A stretch of DNA of 64,000 nucleotides. It comes from an uncultured Bacteroidales bacterium (GTDB taxonomy: Bacteria; Bacteroidota; Bacteroidia; Bacteroidales; F082). Where the stretch lies: positions 1 through 64,000 of the forward strand of contig CAMZJA010000005.1 of NCBI GenBank assembly GCA_947307415.1. Direction: 5' to 3'. The notes under the pieces were generated by a model. The model was not told the origin of the DNA. It did no database searches and saw only the letters and a list, made by a program, of their open reading frames with translations. Of the stretch, positions 45,168-53,522 are shown one piece after another (positions within the stretch are counted from its first letter, which is position 1; each line of letters starts with the position of its first letter). Position numbers and translations under genes: made by a program.

Positions 45168-45605
45168 ATGTCATACATTTACGAATATCCCCGTCCCGCT
45201 GTCACTGCCGATTGTGTTGTGATAACTCGTGATGACGAGCCCAAGGTACTATTGATACAACGCGGCAACGAACCGTTCAAAGGACAATGGGCGTTCCCTG
45301 GAGGCTTCATGAACATGAACGAGACCACAGAGCAATGCGCTGTAAGGGAACTCGAAGAAGAAACAGGCTTAAAAGTCAGTAAAATTAAGCAAATCGGAGC
45401 ATATTCAAAGGTCGACAGAGACCCTCGAGGACGAACAGTAACTGTTGCGTATCTTGCAATTATCGATAAGATTGAAATTGTAAAAGGCCTCGACGATGCC
45501 GCCAAAGCACAGTGGTTCCCGATTTCTGCATTGCCGAAATTAGCTTTCGATCACGAAAAAATCATGGCTGACGCTAATAAACTTTATTTGTCTTTAGCAC
45601 GATAA
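45168..45605 (+). CDS. Nudix hydrolase
   Basis: A 145-residue Nudix domain. The Nudix box GGFMNMNETTEQCAVRELEEETGL supplies the metal-binding glutamates (only part quoted: RELEEETGL). It begins with an NUDT-like strand TADCVVITRDDEPKVLLIQR. Substrates range from 8-oxo-dGTP to ADP-ribose; YPRPAVTADCVV at the start is typical of the group close to ADP-ribose pyrophosphatase/NrtR-like N-domains. It ends tail to tail with a lipoprotein gene, sharing 22 bases. Confidence 0.88.
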   Translation: MSYIYEYPRPAVTADCVVITRDDEPKVLLIQRGNEPFKGQWAFPGGFMNMNETTEQCAVRELEEETGLKVSKIKQIGAYSKVDRDPRGRTVTVAYLAIIDKIEIVKGLDDAAKAQWFPISALPKLAFDHEKIMADANKLYLSLAR

Positions 45606-46099
45606 AACTCCCAAGTGTCGGTGTGACCGTCTTTGTAGATGTAACTCCAAACAAGCTCTTCTTTTGTCAGTTTCGCCAGATTGAATTTGGTCTCGCGACC
45701 GATTCCGCCGCTCACCTTATTCACGATACGCTCAGCAAGTTCCAGTTCTTCACCGCAACCATCTCCTTTAGCAGCAAGCAGTTCCATACGGAAGCTATCA
45801 GCATCACCCGATGAATAGAAATCATCGCCTTCAACGCGCCACCATCCCGGACTGATATAGTTAAACACCCAAGTCACAGTGCCGCCTTCGTTCAGCGTCA
45901 CCCGATAAACCTGATTTGCCGAGTCGAGAGCGCTACCATCAGGATAAAAATCCATGGTGCCGGTCTCGTGCACATCAACGTGACCTTCCGCGATGTCATA
46001 ATTCCAGCCATGCTGGTAGGTATAATGCCCGTCAACTTTCGGTTGGCTGCACGATGCCAACAAACAGGCAGCAAAAATTGCTATAAGTATTTGTTTCAT
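45584..46099 (-). CDS. small lipoprotein of unknown function
   Basis: A 171-residue protein. The ATG at 46099 (MKQILIAIF) overlaps the stop codon of the gene before it as ATGA, which decides this start over one 3 codons upstream. The signal ends LLASCSQP. Then come GHYTYQHGWNYDIAEGHVD and TGTMDFYPDGSALD, which look like one beta-sandwich or lipocalin-like domain in which a property of the substrate cannot be read. It is the last gene of the operon 45584-50470. Confidence 0.75.
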   Translation of the reverse strand: MKQILIAIFAACLLASCSQPKVDGHYTYQHGWNYDIAEGHVDVHETGTMDFYPDGSALDSANQVYRVTLNEGGTVTWVFNYISPGWWRVEGDDFYSSGDADSFRMELLAAKGDGCGEELELAERIVNKVSGGIGRETKFNLAKLTKEELVWSYIYKDGHTDTWEFYRAKDK

Positions 46100-47262
46100 T
46101 TTTTCCAACGTTTAAGCATCGGGAAGTACTGCCGCATCATGTCTTTGTATTCGTCCTTTGTCATCGGCTTCGGCATGTTTTTGTTCACCTCGTCAACAAA
46201 CTGCGCACAGAATTCAATCATCTCGTCCATGGTGCAATCGTTGGTAAACTTGCCGTTCTGATAGCAGTACATGCAGTAATCTTCATTTTTGCTTCCATCG
46301 GCATTGGTGCCGCGATTCTCATCATTCAGAGGCATTCCGCAACTCTGACAAAATTTAATTTTTTGCTCCATAGTATTATTTGTATTATATTGATTTTCAA
46401 TAAATAATTTCAGGTTTTTATTAAACATTTCAGGCTGTTCCATATGTATAAAATGGCCACAAGATGTCAGCTCAATATAATCCAGATTAGGATATAAAGC
46501 CTGCATTTTCTGCTCATTGTCTGGGTCCAGACCGCTGTTTTGGGCGCAGATGACCATCACAGGTTGGCAAATCTGCTGATTGTTCCACCATTTTCTATCC
46601 ACTAAATTTTGCATGGTACTAGAAGCCACATATTGAGGTGTCTCTGGCATCACCGACATGGCATAATCCGTTATCTCCTGTGGTGTGTCAGGACCAGCCA
46701 GCGACATCACAAAACCAGTGATGACATCACGACAATCAGGACCGTCGAAGGCATGCCCGAAGCCCTCTACAGCTTCAACATATTCGTGGGTCTCCGTGCC
46801 ATCGTAAAAACAATAAACACCGTCAATATCAACCAAAGCGCCATTATGAACAGCGGTCATCATGGTCTGACGGCATACAGGCGTTCCAAGACTATGACCC
46901 ACGAAGATAACAGAATCTACACCATTGGAATCAAGCACCTCGTCGATAGCGTGAGCAAAGAAATCGAGTGTATAATCCACATGCGGCTTGTCGCTCTGAC
47001 CGTAGCCCGGCAAGTCGATGAAAACCAACCGCACATCTTCATCGCGGAAAGCCTCGAACTGTTTCTCCCAAGTGTTCAAATCACAACCAAAACCGTGAAC
47101 AAAACATATTGTCTTGCCGCATTGACCGTAAGTTTTATAATGAACGTTAATGCTGTCGTCGACAATGACAAAATTGGACTTCAAATCTTTGAGTGTCTGT
47201 GGTTGTTTATCACAACTCAACATCATCAAGATTATTGACAATAAATAAAGTATTTTTCTCAT
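46096..47262 (-). CDS. alpha/beta hydrolase fused to a C-terminal zinc-ribbon domain
   Basis: A 388-residue protein. Residues 1 to about 19 form a lipoprotein-like signal (MLSCDKQ). The hydrolase has CFVHGFGCDLNTW, FIDLPGYGQSDKP, FVGHSLGTPVC (catalytic Ser) and a late SCGHFIHMEQ (His). After NQYNTNNT a methionine opens MEQKIKFCQSCGMPLNDEN and DYCMYCYQNGKF, a zinc-ribbon family that normally exists as an independent small protein. The join is in frame, with no stop codon, so this is a true fusion or a merger of two neighbours. A lipoprotein signal on a protein with a cytoplasmic-style zinc ribbon is odd. Confidence 0.82.
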   Translation of the reverse strand: MRKILYLLSIILMMLSCDKQPQTLKDLKSNFVIVDDSINVHYKTYGQCGKTICFVHGFGCDLNTWEKQFEAFRDEDVRLVFIDLPGYGQSDKPHVDYTLDFFAHAIDEVLDSNGVDSVIFVGHSLGTPVCRQTMMTAVHNGALVDIDGVYCFYDGTETHEYVEAVEGFGHAFDGPDCRDVITGFVMSLAGPDTPQEITDYAMSVMPETPQYVASSTMQNLVDRKWWNNQQICQPVMVICAQNSGLDPDNEQKMQALYPNLDYIELTSCGHFIHMEQPEMFNKNLKLFIENQYNTNNTMEQKIKFCQSCGMPLNDENRGTNADGSKNEDYCMYCYQNGKFTNDCTMDEMIEFCAQFVDEVNKNMPKPMTKDEYKDMMRQYFPMLKRWKK

Positions 47263-48101
47263 GATTTCAGATTTTTCAATGCTTCAGGATTATTTCCGAC
47301 AACCATTGCAACTGTTTTGCAAGCGTTAAGTTCGTTGCAGTCACCACAAGTTTCGAAGCCTTTTTTCATGGCGCACTGCCTGATTTGGCAAAGCTTGTCG
47401 CAAAAAACAATTTTCATGCCATCACAACGGCAGCCTTCACAGTTGATTTGCTCCGGCAGAATGGTGATTTGATTCAACTCAGACCACAGCTTTGCCGTCT
47501 TTTCACGCAAAGCATTGTCGTTGTTCTTGGTGGCAATAAACGCGTCGCATTTTACACAATTCAAGCCACAATAAGCAATCATATTGTTTTTAAGTTTCAT
47601 TACTTTTACTGGTCGGTCAGCGCCGACTACAAGATTCGGACAAACGGTCACTATGCCTGTATCTTTGAATCCACACTTCTCCATCACCTTGCCAGATGCG
47701 GGGTTTTCAGGGAAATAATCGCCCCAAATAGCATCGAAGTTTTGCACGTTGAAGCAATAATCAATAACTAATCGAAGTGCTTCAGTGCAAATTCCTTTTC
47801 CCCAGTAAGGCTTGGCAATCCAATAGCCAACCTCGCATTCGTTTTCAGCAATTTTCAAGTTTGAAACGCCTGTTCGGAGAACTCCTATGCATCCGATAAT
47901 CTCGGATGTCATCTTTAACTCGATTGCCCAAGTGTCTTCGTTGCTGAAGAAGTTTTTTATCACTTCTCGGCTCTCCTCCACGCTTTTATGCGGTGGCCAT
48001 CCAGCCCGAGGTCCTACATCAGGATCTGAAGCGTATTTGAAAAGCGCTTCGGCATCGCTTTCCAGCCAAGGACGAAGCAATATTCTATCTGTCTCCATCA
48101 T
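47259..48101 (-). CDS. GNAT acetyltransferase fused to a DUF3795 Cys-rich domain
   Basis: A 280-residue protein. The first 170 residues are a RimJ/RimL-type GNAT: TDRILLRPWLESDAEALF, the acetyl-CoA loop GYWIAKPYWGKGICTEAL and NPASGKVMEKCGF. From residue 174 (MIAYCGLNCVKCDAF) the Cys-rich DUF3795 domain follows, with CEGCRCDG and CGDCNEL. DUF3795 normally stands alone and starts with just this sequence, so the gene seems to have merged with it. The start overlaps the previous stop by 4 bases, and the stop overlaps the hydrolase start by 4 bases. The acetyl acceptor is unknown. Confidence 0.82.
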   Translation of the reverse strand: MMETDRILLRPWLESDAEALFKYASDPDVGPRAGWPPHKSVEESREVIKNFFSNEDTWAIELKMTSEIIGCIGVLRTGVSNLKIAENECEVGYWIAKPYWGKGICTEALRLVIDYCFNVQNFDAIWGDYFPENPASGKVMEKCGFKDTGIVTVCPNLVVGADRPVKVMKLKNNMIAYCGLNCVKCDAFIATKNNDNALREKTAKLWSELNQITILPEQINCEGCRCDGMKIVFCDKLCQIRQCAMKKGFETCGDCNELNACKTVAMVVGNNPEALKNLKS

Positions 48102-49198
48102 TTACTTTTCTTTTCTCCAAAAACACACCATCTCACAAACGGGATTCTTTGTAAAATCTCGTAAAGCAAAGGCGAAATCGTGAACACTGCGAGCGTCAGG
48201 ATGAGATACATCGCAAATGGTGGCAACTGTCCTCTCATGTTGAAATACATATATGAACCGACGCTTGCAATTACCAGATAATGAACGATATAGAGGCCAA
48301 AACTCGATTTTGTCATATAACCGGCAAACTTTCCGGTGCAGTCGAATTTCGCCTTGAACCAACCAATCATCGCGAGGCACATCAGCCAGCCGTAAAGGCA
48401 GTTGAGCCAGCTTCCCATATACTGCGGCGTGGTGTTGTCCTGTCCAAAAGTTGTGATAATCAACGCAAAGCCTGAAACGACAGCAGCCACCATCAACGGA
48501 ATCCAATATTTCGTAACTTTTTCCTGAACCTCGTCGTGAGAGAATACAAAATATCCCATCAGGAACGGGAAAATGTAGAAGAATGGTTTATAAAGATTAT
48601 ACAATCCGTCAAGTGATTCAAGTCGCGGATTCATAATCAAAGTCTGCTCGCCGAGCCAGAAAAGCACGCCAAGCAACACAACCACCACAATGTTGGCTTT
48701 GCCACACAAGTTATAGAATTTATCTTTGCCATCAATAGCTCTGATTATCAGCAAAATAATTCCCAAAACCCACAGCAGCTGTATAAACCAAAGCGGTCCT
48801 ATACCGTTCACCGACCAGACGAAATACTTAATAGGTTGTGGAACTTGCGCTAAAACATCGGTGCCACCCACTCGAACGTTAAAATAGCCAACCATCCATT
48901 GAAACACAAACAATCCGATAGTTCCAGGCACCAAAAGTTTACGTGTTCTCGACTTAAACCACTGTCCTGCTGAGCCTTTCTCCAACGAATATCTCGAGCC
49001 GATTCCAGCCAGCAAAAACAGCATCGGCATGAACCAAGGATATAGGATATACATCAGCACGTCCTGGTATTGCGGACCGTCGCCGAAGCCGCCCACACCA
49101 CCAAAGACACCTTTATTATTATAGAAATATACCACATGGTACAGAAGCACTAAAAGCACTGTCGCCCAACGCAAATTGTCAATCCAATGTTTTCTCAT
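48098..49198 (-). CDS. acyltransferase family 3 membrane protein
   Basis: A 366-residue integral membrane protein with about ten hydrophobic segments. It starts with RKHWIDNLRWATVLLVLLYHVVYFYN, the acyltransferase_3 signature where the His is catalytic. LFLLAGIGSRYSLE and KLLVPGTIGLF follow at the usual places. Such enzymes O-acylate surface sugars, membrane glucans or drugs. Its position 9 bases after the M28 peptidase and overlapping the GNAT fusion suggests one transcript. The substrate cannot be deduced. Confidence 0.88.
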   Translation of the reverse strand: MRKHWIDNLRWATVLLVLLYHVVYFYNNKGVFGGVGGFGDGPQYQDVLMYILYPWFMPMLFLLAGIGSRYSLEKGSAGQWFKSRTRKLLVPGTIGLFVFQWMVGYFNVRVGGTDVLAQVPQPIKYFVWSVNGIGPLWFIQLLWVLGIILLIIRAIDGKDKFYNLCGKANIVVVVLLGVLFWLGEQTLIMNPRLESLDGLYNLYKPFFYIFPFLMGYFVFSHDEVQEKVTKYWIPLMVAAVVSGFALIITTFGQDNTTPQYMGSWLNCLYGWLMCLAMIGWFKAKFDCTGKFAGYMTKSSFGLYIVHYLVIASVGSYMYFNMRGQLPPFAMYLILTLAVFTISPLLYEILQRIPFVRWCVFGEKKSK

Positions 49199-49207
49199 TT
49201 TTTAAAA

Positions 49208-50470
49208 TTAATATTTCTCAACAAAATCTGTAATCAAATTGAAAATCGGCTCGTATGTTACGAAGATCGCACTGTCGTAGGTGTCGTAAATCGTATGATA
49301 ATACTTGAAAGCGTCGCCGTTTTCGTTCTCAAACAACATGCACGGCACATGACGCTCGGCAAACGGATAATGGTCGCTGTTTGCTGCCAGCTCGCCACGG
49401 TCTAAAGCCTCGAAATAATGCTTTTCGCCATTGATTTCCTCAAGCATAGCGAATCCGCGGTTACCCTCGTCACTAACTTCGCAATACTGCACAGGGTTGT
49501 TGTCGCCAATCATGTCGATGTTGAACAAATACTTGATCTGCTCGAGCGGCACTGTCGGGTTGTCGACATAAAACATCGAGCCGTTCAGACCTGAATCCTC
49601 GCCCGAGAACGCAATGAAATACATGTCATATTCAGGCTTGTTCTTTGCGTAATATTCAGCCAAAGTAACGATGGTAGCGGTGCCCGACGCGTTGTCGTTT
49701 GCGCCCGGATAATACACGTCTCTGCCAAGGTTGCCAAGGTGGTCATAGTGCGCCGTGAACACAAAGCAGCTGTCGTGTTTCTCGCCGTTGACCTTCGCAA
49801 TCACGTTGAAAAGCTCATAGTTTTCCAAAAACTCGTTGTCGATATCCAACTTCACGTTTTTCACGCCTTCGATAGCCTCTGGAGTTATCCAAACAATCGG
49901 TTTGCCCATCACACGACTGCCGTAAGCCTTGTAAAACTTTATCGGCGACGTCCAAGTCTGGATAAATCCAGCATTTGGTGAATCAGCCTTATGCAGCGGC
50001 CTGAATTCAGGATGGTTATACATATACCAGAAGTCGCATACCACCAAGCAGTTGGCGTTTTCCGGCTTCGCCAGATCTTCATACATCTTTTCAGCATCAA
50101 AATTCAATGTATCTACATGATACACAGGAAATTCGCCGTGTACGCCCGGTGAATATTCTCTCATTGCAAAGTCAACGCCAGGAGTGAGCTGTTTTCCGTC
50201 AGCCCACATCTCCATGTTTCCGCAAAAAGTGTTGATATTGATGGTGAAAGGCTGGCAAACGACCTCGTCGACGCCAACGTTCTTGAACTCCTGCTCAAGG
50301 TATTGTCCAGCCATGTTCGCACCGTCACGGGCATATCCCCTGCCCTGATACTTCTCGGAACTCAGCTCCTTAACAATATCTTTGTAATGTTTCAAATTCG
50401 GTCCTTTCGGCGACTTTGTGCACGCCACCAGCAAAACTAAAACTGATAATAAAAAGCAAATCTTTTTCAT
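49208..50470 (-). CDS. M28-family metallopeptidase, lipoprotein
   Basis: A 420-residue protein with a lipoprotein signal ending LLVACTKS. The zinc site is laid out as in family M28: FTAHYDHLG, GANDNASGT, FSGEDSGLNG and NIDMIGD, with a final HTIYDTYD His. Between residues 90 and 200 lies a PA-like insertion. Such enzymes are exported aminopeptidases, and relatives include glutaminyl cyclase-like proteins. It is the first gene of the minus-strand operon down to 45584. A TATTTTTG at 50493-50500 may be its -7 element. Confidence 0.88.
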   Translation of the reverse strand: MKKICFLLSVLVLLVACTKSPKGPNLKHYKDIVKELSSEKYQGRGYARDGANMAGQYLEQEFKNVGVDEVVCQPFTININTFCGNMEMWADGKQLTPGVDFAMREYSPGVHGEFPVYHVDTLNFDAEKMYEDLAKPENANCLVVCDFWYMYNHPEFRPLHKADSPNAGFIQTWTSPIKFYKAYGSRVMGKPIVWITPEAIEGVKNVKLDIDNEFLENYELFNVIAKVNGEKHDSCFVFTAHYDHLGNLGRDVYYPGANDNASGTATIVTLAEYYAKNKPEYDMYFIAFSGEDSGLNGSMFYVDNPTVPLEQIKYLFNIDMIGDNNPVQYCEVSDEGNRGFAMLEEINGEKHYFEALDRGELAANSDHYPFAERHVPCMLFENENGDAFKYYHTIYDTYDSAIFVTYEPIFNLITDFVEKY

Positions 50471-50582
50471 GGATTACAATTTTTTATTTTTGCAAAAATA
50501 CAAAATCTTCACTCTCCATACTTCATTCTTAAAACTTTTTACTATTTTTGCCTCGAAAATAAAGTTTATTTAACAATTTCTC

Positions 50583-51470
50583 ATGAGCCGCGAGAAAGAT
50601 ATATACAAGACAACCCTCTTGGGTAGCTTCATCAACGCCACGCTGGTGGTGTTTAAGTTCGTAGCGGGAATCTTCGGACACAGTTCCGCTATGATTGCCG
50701 ACGCGGTGCATTCGCTTTCCGACTTCGCCACCGACATCGTGGTGCTTTTTTTCGTCAAGATAAGCCACAAACCTAAAGACAAATCACACGACTACGGTCA
50801 CGGCAAATACGAGACGCTCGCCACCACACTGATCGGTGCGGTTCTCTTCCTCGTGGCAGCAGGCATTTTCATCGAAGGTGCCAAAAAGATAGCCCTCTGG
50901 AGTAATGGCGACACCTTGACCATGCCTGGCCGACTCGCTCTTTGGGCTGCTCTGGCATCAATAATCTTAAAAGAAATCATTTTCCAATATACCAACCGCA
51001 AGGCGAAACGTCTTAATTCTCAAGCGTTAAAGGCCAATGCGTGGCATCATCGCAGCGACGCGCTCTCTTCAATAGGAACCACCATAGGCATAGGCGGAGC
51101 GCTCATAGGCGGCGAGCGTTGGGCTGTCCTCGACCCCATAGCCTCTCTGGTGGTAGGCATATTAATTATAAAGGTGGCATTCGACCTGATTAAAAACGGC
51201 GTCGGCGACCTCATGGAGCAGTCACTGCCCGACGACGTCGAGAATGAGATAATGGAGATAGTGAAATCGGTGCCTGAAGTCGTTGAGCCTCATGAGCTTT
51301 GCACCCGACGCATCGGAAACCGTTATGCCATCGAGATGCACGTGCTAATGAACGGCAACATGCCTCTGAAGGAAGCTCACGATAAGACATCGGAAATTGA
51401 GAATCTCCTGAAACAAAGCTACGGCGACGACACACATATCGTCATTCACGTGGAACCTCTTGAAGAATAA
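50583..51470 (+). CDS. cation diffusion facilitator (CDF) transporter
   Basis: A 295-residue protein. About six membrane segments lie in the first 210 residues; ADAVHSLSDFATD and later HHRSDALSSIGT provide the two HxxxD/DxxxD metal sites. A cytoplasmic domain of about 80 residues follows, ending in HIVIHVEP, where His residues may bind metal. It exports zinc, iron or manganese out of the cytoplasm against protons. A possible -7 TATTTTTG lies at 50543-50550. It stands alone between the M28 operon and gap. Confidence 0.92.
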   Translation: MSREKDIYKTTLLGSFINATLVVFKFVAGIFGHSSAMIADAVHSLSDFATDIVVLFFVKISHKPKDKSHDYGHGKYETLATTLIGAVLFLVAAGIFIEGAKKIALWSNGDTLTMPGRLALWAALASIILKEIIFQYTNRKAKRLNSQALKANAWHHRSDALSSIGTTIGIGGALIGGERWAVLDPIASLVVGILIIKVAFDLIKNGVGDLMEQSLPDDVENEIMEIVKSVPEVVEPHELCTRRIGNRYAIEMHVLMNGNMPLKEAHDKTSEIENLLKQSYGDDTHIVIHVEPLEE

Positions 51471-51518
51471 AATTTTGAAAAAATTCTGTCAGAAAGACAT
51501 CACATATCAATAAATTTG

Positions 51519-51526
51519 TAACTTTG
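51519..51526 (+). promoter_or_regulatory. gap: candidate -7 element of gap
   Basis: TAACTTTG, 47 bases before the gap start; no fitting -33 TTG found. AT-rich sequence in between. Confidence 0.5.
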
Positions 51527-51573
51527 CAGATTGATTGGTTTTTTGATTTAAAATTCATTAAAATTAACATAAA

Positions 51574-52581
51574 ATGGAAAAGATTAAAGTAGGTATCAAC
51601 GGTTTCGGTCGTATCGGCCGCAACGTTTTCCGCATCTGCTGCGAGCGTCCTAACCTCGAGGTTGTGGGCATCAACGACTTGACAAGCACCAAAGTTTTGG
51701 CACATCTTCTGAAATATGACTCAACACAGGGTAAGTTCCCTGGCACAGTGGAATACGACGAATCAGCATTGATAGTCAACGGAGTACGCGTTCCTGTCAC
51801 AGCTGAACGCGCTCCTATCAACATCAAATGGAGCAAGACTCCTGACGTAGTTGTCGAGTCAACAGGTATCTTCCGTTCAAAAGAAAGCGCAAAAGGCGGC
51901 TACGGCGACCACCTCAAAAACGGTGCCAAGAAAGTCATCCTCTCTGCCCCTTCAAAAGATAAAATCGATGCGACTATCGTGGTCGGAGTCAACAACAACG
52001 AACTCACCGACGAGATCGAATGCGTCAGCAACGCTAGCTGCACCACAAACTGCTTGGCACCAGTAGCTAAGGTTCTCAACGACCGTTTCGGTATCGAACA
52101 AGGTTACATCACAACAATCCACAGCTACACCAACGACCAGGTCATCCTCGACGGTCCGCATAGCGACCTCCGCCGCGCACGTTCAGCCGCCATGTCACAG
52201 ATCCCGACGACAACAGGCGCCGCCAAAGCAGTGGGTATCGTAATCCCTGAACTCAACGGCAAACTCGACGGCATCGCAGTGCGCGTCCCTACCCCTACCG
52301 GATCACTCGTCGACCTCGTGTGCACACTCAAAACAGAAGCCACAAAAGAACAGATCAACGCCGCAATGCGTGAAGCCGCTGAAGGCCCGATGAAAGGCGT
52401 TCTCGAATACACCGAAGATGAAATCGTAAGCGTCGACATCATCCATAACCCGCATTCTTCAATCTTCGACGCCCAAAGCACAATGGTCATGGGCAAGATG
52501 ATCAAAGTGATGTCATGGTACGACAACGAATGGGGCTACTCAAACCGCATGGTCGACCTTATCGAAATGATGAAATACTAA
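51574..52581 (+). CDS. gap: glyceraldehyde-3-phosphate dehydrogenase, type I
   Basis: A 335-residue enzyme. The Rossmann part opens [15 protein letters not shown], and the active site is [12 protein letters not shown], with the first Cys as nucleophile; TIHSYTNDQ holds the catalytic His region. [20 protein letters not shown] and [12 protein letters not shown] complete the family signature. Length is normal. It catalyses the NAD-linked phosphorylating oxidation of glyceraldehyde-3-phosphate in glycolysis. Single gene with its own promoter and a hairpin terminator that touches the convergent Fic gene. Confidence 0.97.
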   Translation: MEKIKVGINGFGRIGRNVFRICCERPNLEVVGINDLTSTKVLAHLLKYDSTQGKFPGTVEYDESALIVNGVRVPVTAERAPINIKWSKTPDVVVESTGIFRSKESAKGGYGDHLKNGAKKVILSAPSKDKIDATIVVGVNNNELTDEIECVSNASCTTNCLAPVAKVLNDRFGIEQGYITTIHSYTNDQVILDGPHSDLRRARSAAMSQIPTTTGAAKAVGIVIPELNGKLDGIAVRVPTPTGSLVDLVCTLKTEATKEQINAAMREAAEGPMKGVLEYTEDEIVSVDIIHNPHSSIFDAQSTMVMGKMIKVMSWYDNEWGYSNRMVDLIEMMKY

Positions 52582-52610
52582 AATTTATCGGTATTTTTAA
52601 TAAATTGATT

Positions 52611-52644
52611 GTAGAGACGCCATATTATGACGTCTCTACTTTTG
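52611..52644. terminator. terminator of gap (GTAGAGACG palindrome)
   Basis: GTAGAGACG (52611-52619) pairs with CGTCTCTAC (52631-52639) and is followed by a T-rich run. The stop codon of the convergent Fic gene (52636-52638) lies inside its right arm. The same GTAGAGACG palindrome core is, from memory, a dispersed repeat in other bacteria. Confidence 0.75.
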
Positions 52645-53463
52645 ATTTTTCCAAACAACCAAATGATTGATCCTCAACCTGTTATTGCCATTAAAAATCA
52701 GATTCTTAAAAAACCTCTCAAGAAACCTGAAGTCATAATCCACGCCAATATCCTGATTCTTATAATTCGCCCTCACCAACGCGTTCCTGAAATACCACGA
52801 CTTCTCCGCAAAAACATCATTATTCACCTCATACCCCATCGAACGAAGATATTGTATCATAAAAACCGCTATCGTACAAGTATTCCCGACATGAAATGGA
52901 TGAATAAGCCATAAATTTGAAGCAAAGACACTGATATGTCTCACCTTTCTCACATCATTCAGCCCGTCATAATCAAAAACAGATTCATTCCGAAGGTCAC
53001 TCTCCACTGCTTCGCACACGTTCTTCCCCTCAAAAAACCTCATAGTGTCGCCATTGAGCAGCCATTCTTTCTTTTCAAGATTATTATCACGCAGCGCTCC
53101 GGCATATTCCGACACCCCTTCAAAAATGCGTCTGTGTATCGAAATCAGACCTTCAAGGTTGAAACTGAATGAGTTATCCGACAGAACACTTTTTATATTC
53201 GCCACCTCCCTATCAGCTTCCTTCTTCATGAAAAAATCTTTTGCCCGACGCGTCTTACCACGATAATATCTTTCAATCAACATCGGCACCTCCGGCATGG
53301 AAATCTCCCCTTCTATATTTCGTTTCGCCAGTTCCAGAAGATATTTCGACGTCTTAAGCCCGTCAGTGGCCATCAACCCTATCGCAGTCCTCCACGCCAA
53401 AGCACACCTCCTGCCAGCCGGCTCCACATTTCTCACAAAGTCCTCGAACTGTTTCTGTCGCAT
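52636..53463 (-). CDS. Fic-domain protein with degenerate catalytic motif
   Basis: A 275-residue protein. LISIHRRIFEGVSEYAGALRD is the standard Fic region before the active site, and LWLIHPFHVGNTCT is the active-site motif. In the group it belongs to, the motif reads HPFxEGNTRT; here the acidic metal ligand is Val and the Arg is Cys, while the catalytic His and the two Asn/Gly stay. The first 70 residues resemble a VbhA-like antitoxin helix region (GLKTSKYLLELAKRNIEGEIS). AMP transfer is therefore doubtful. Function is unknown; it could be an inactive remnant or a protein using another mechanism. It begins after the efp/lpxD terminator. Confidence 0.8.
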   Translation of the reverse strand: MRQKQFEDFVRNVEPAGRRCALAWRTAIGLMATDGLKTSKYLLELAKRNIEGEISMPEVPMLIERYYRGKTRRAKDFFMKKEADREVANIKSVLSDNSFSFNLEGLISIHRRIFEGVSEYAGALRDNNLEKKEWLLNGDTMRFFEGKNVCEAVESDLRNESVFDYDGLNDVRKVRHISVFASNLWLIHPFHVGNTCTIAVFMIQYLRSMGYEVNNDVFAEKSWYFRNALVRANYKNQDIGVDYDFRFLERFFKNLIFNGNNRLRINHLVVWKNQK

Positions 53464-53480
53464 AACTGAAACTTTTAAAA

Positions 53481-53508
53481 TAAAAAAAGCCGCTCTCTCA
53501 AGCGGCCT
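53481..53508 (-). terminator. terminator of the efp-lpxD transcript
   Basis: On the minus strand GCCGCT, a 6-base loop, AGCGGC, then seven T and an AT run. It lies 17 bases past the lpxD-like stop codon and just before the Fic start. Confidence 0.75.
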
Positions 53509-53522
53509 TCATATCATATTTT

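Noticed and set aside
46096..46380. Separate zinc-ribbon gene starting at an internal Met.
   Set aside because: No stop codon separates it from the hydrolase frame and no own promoter is visible, so I annotated one fused gene while flagging the possible internal start.
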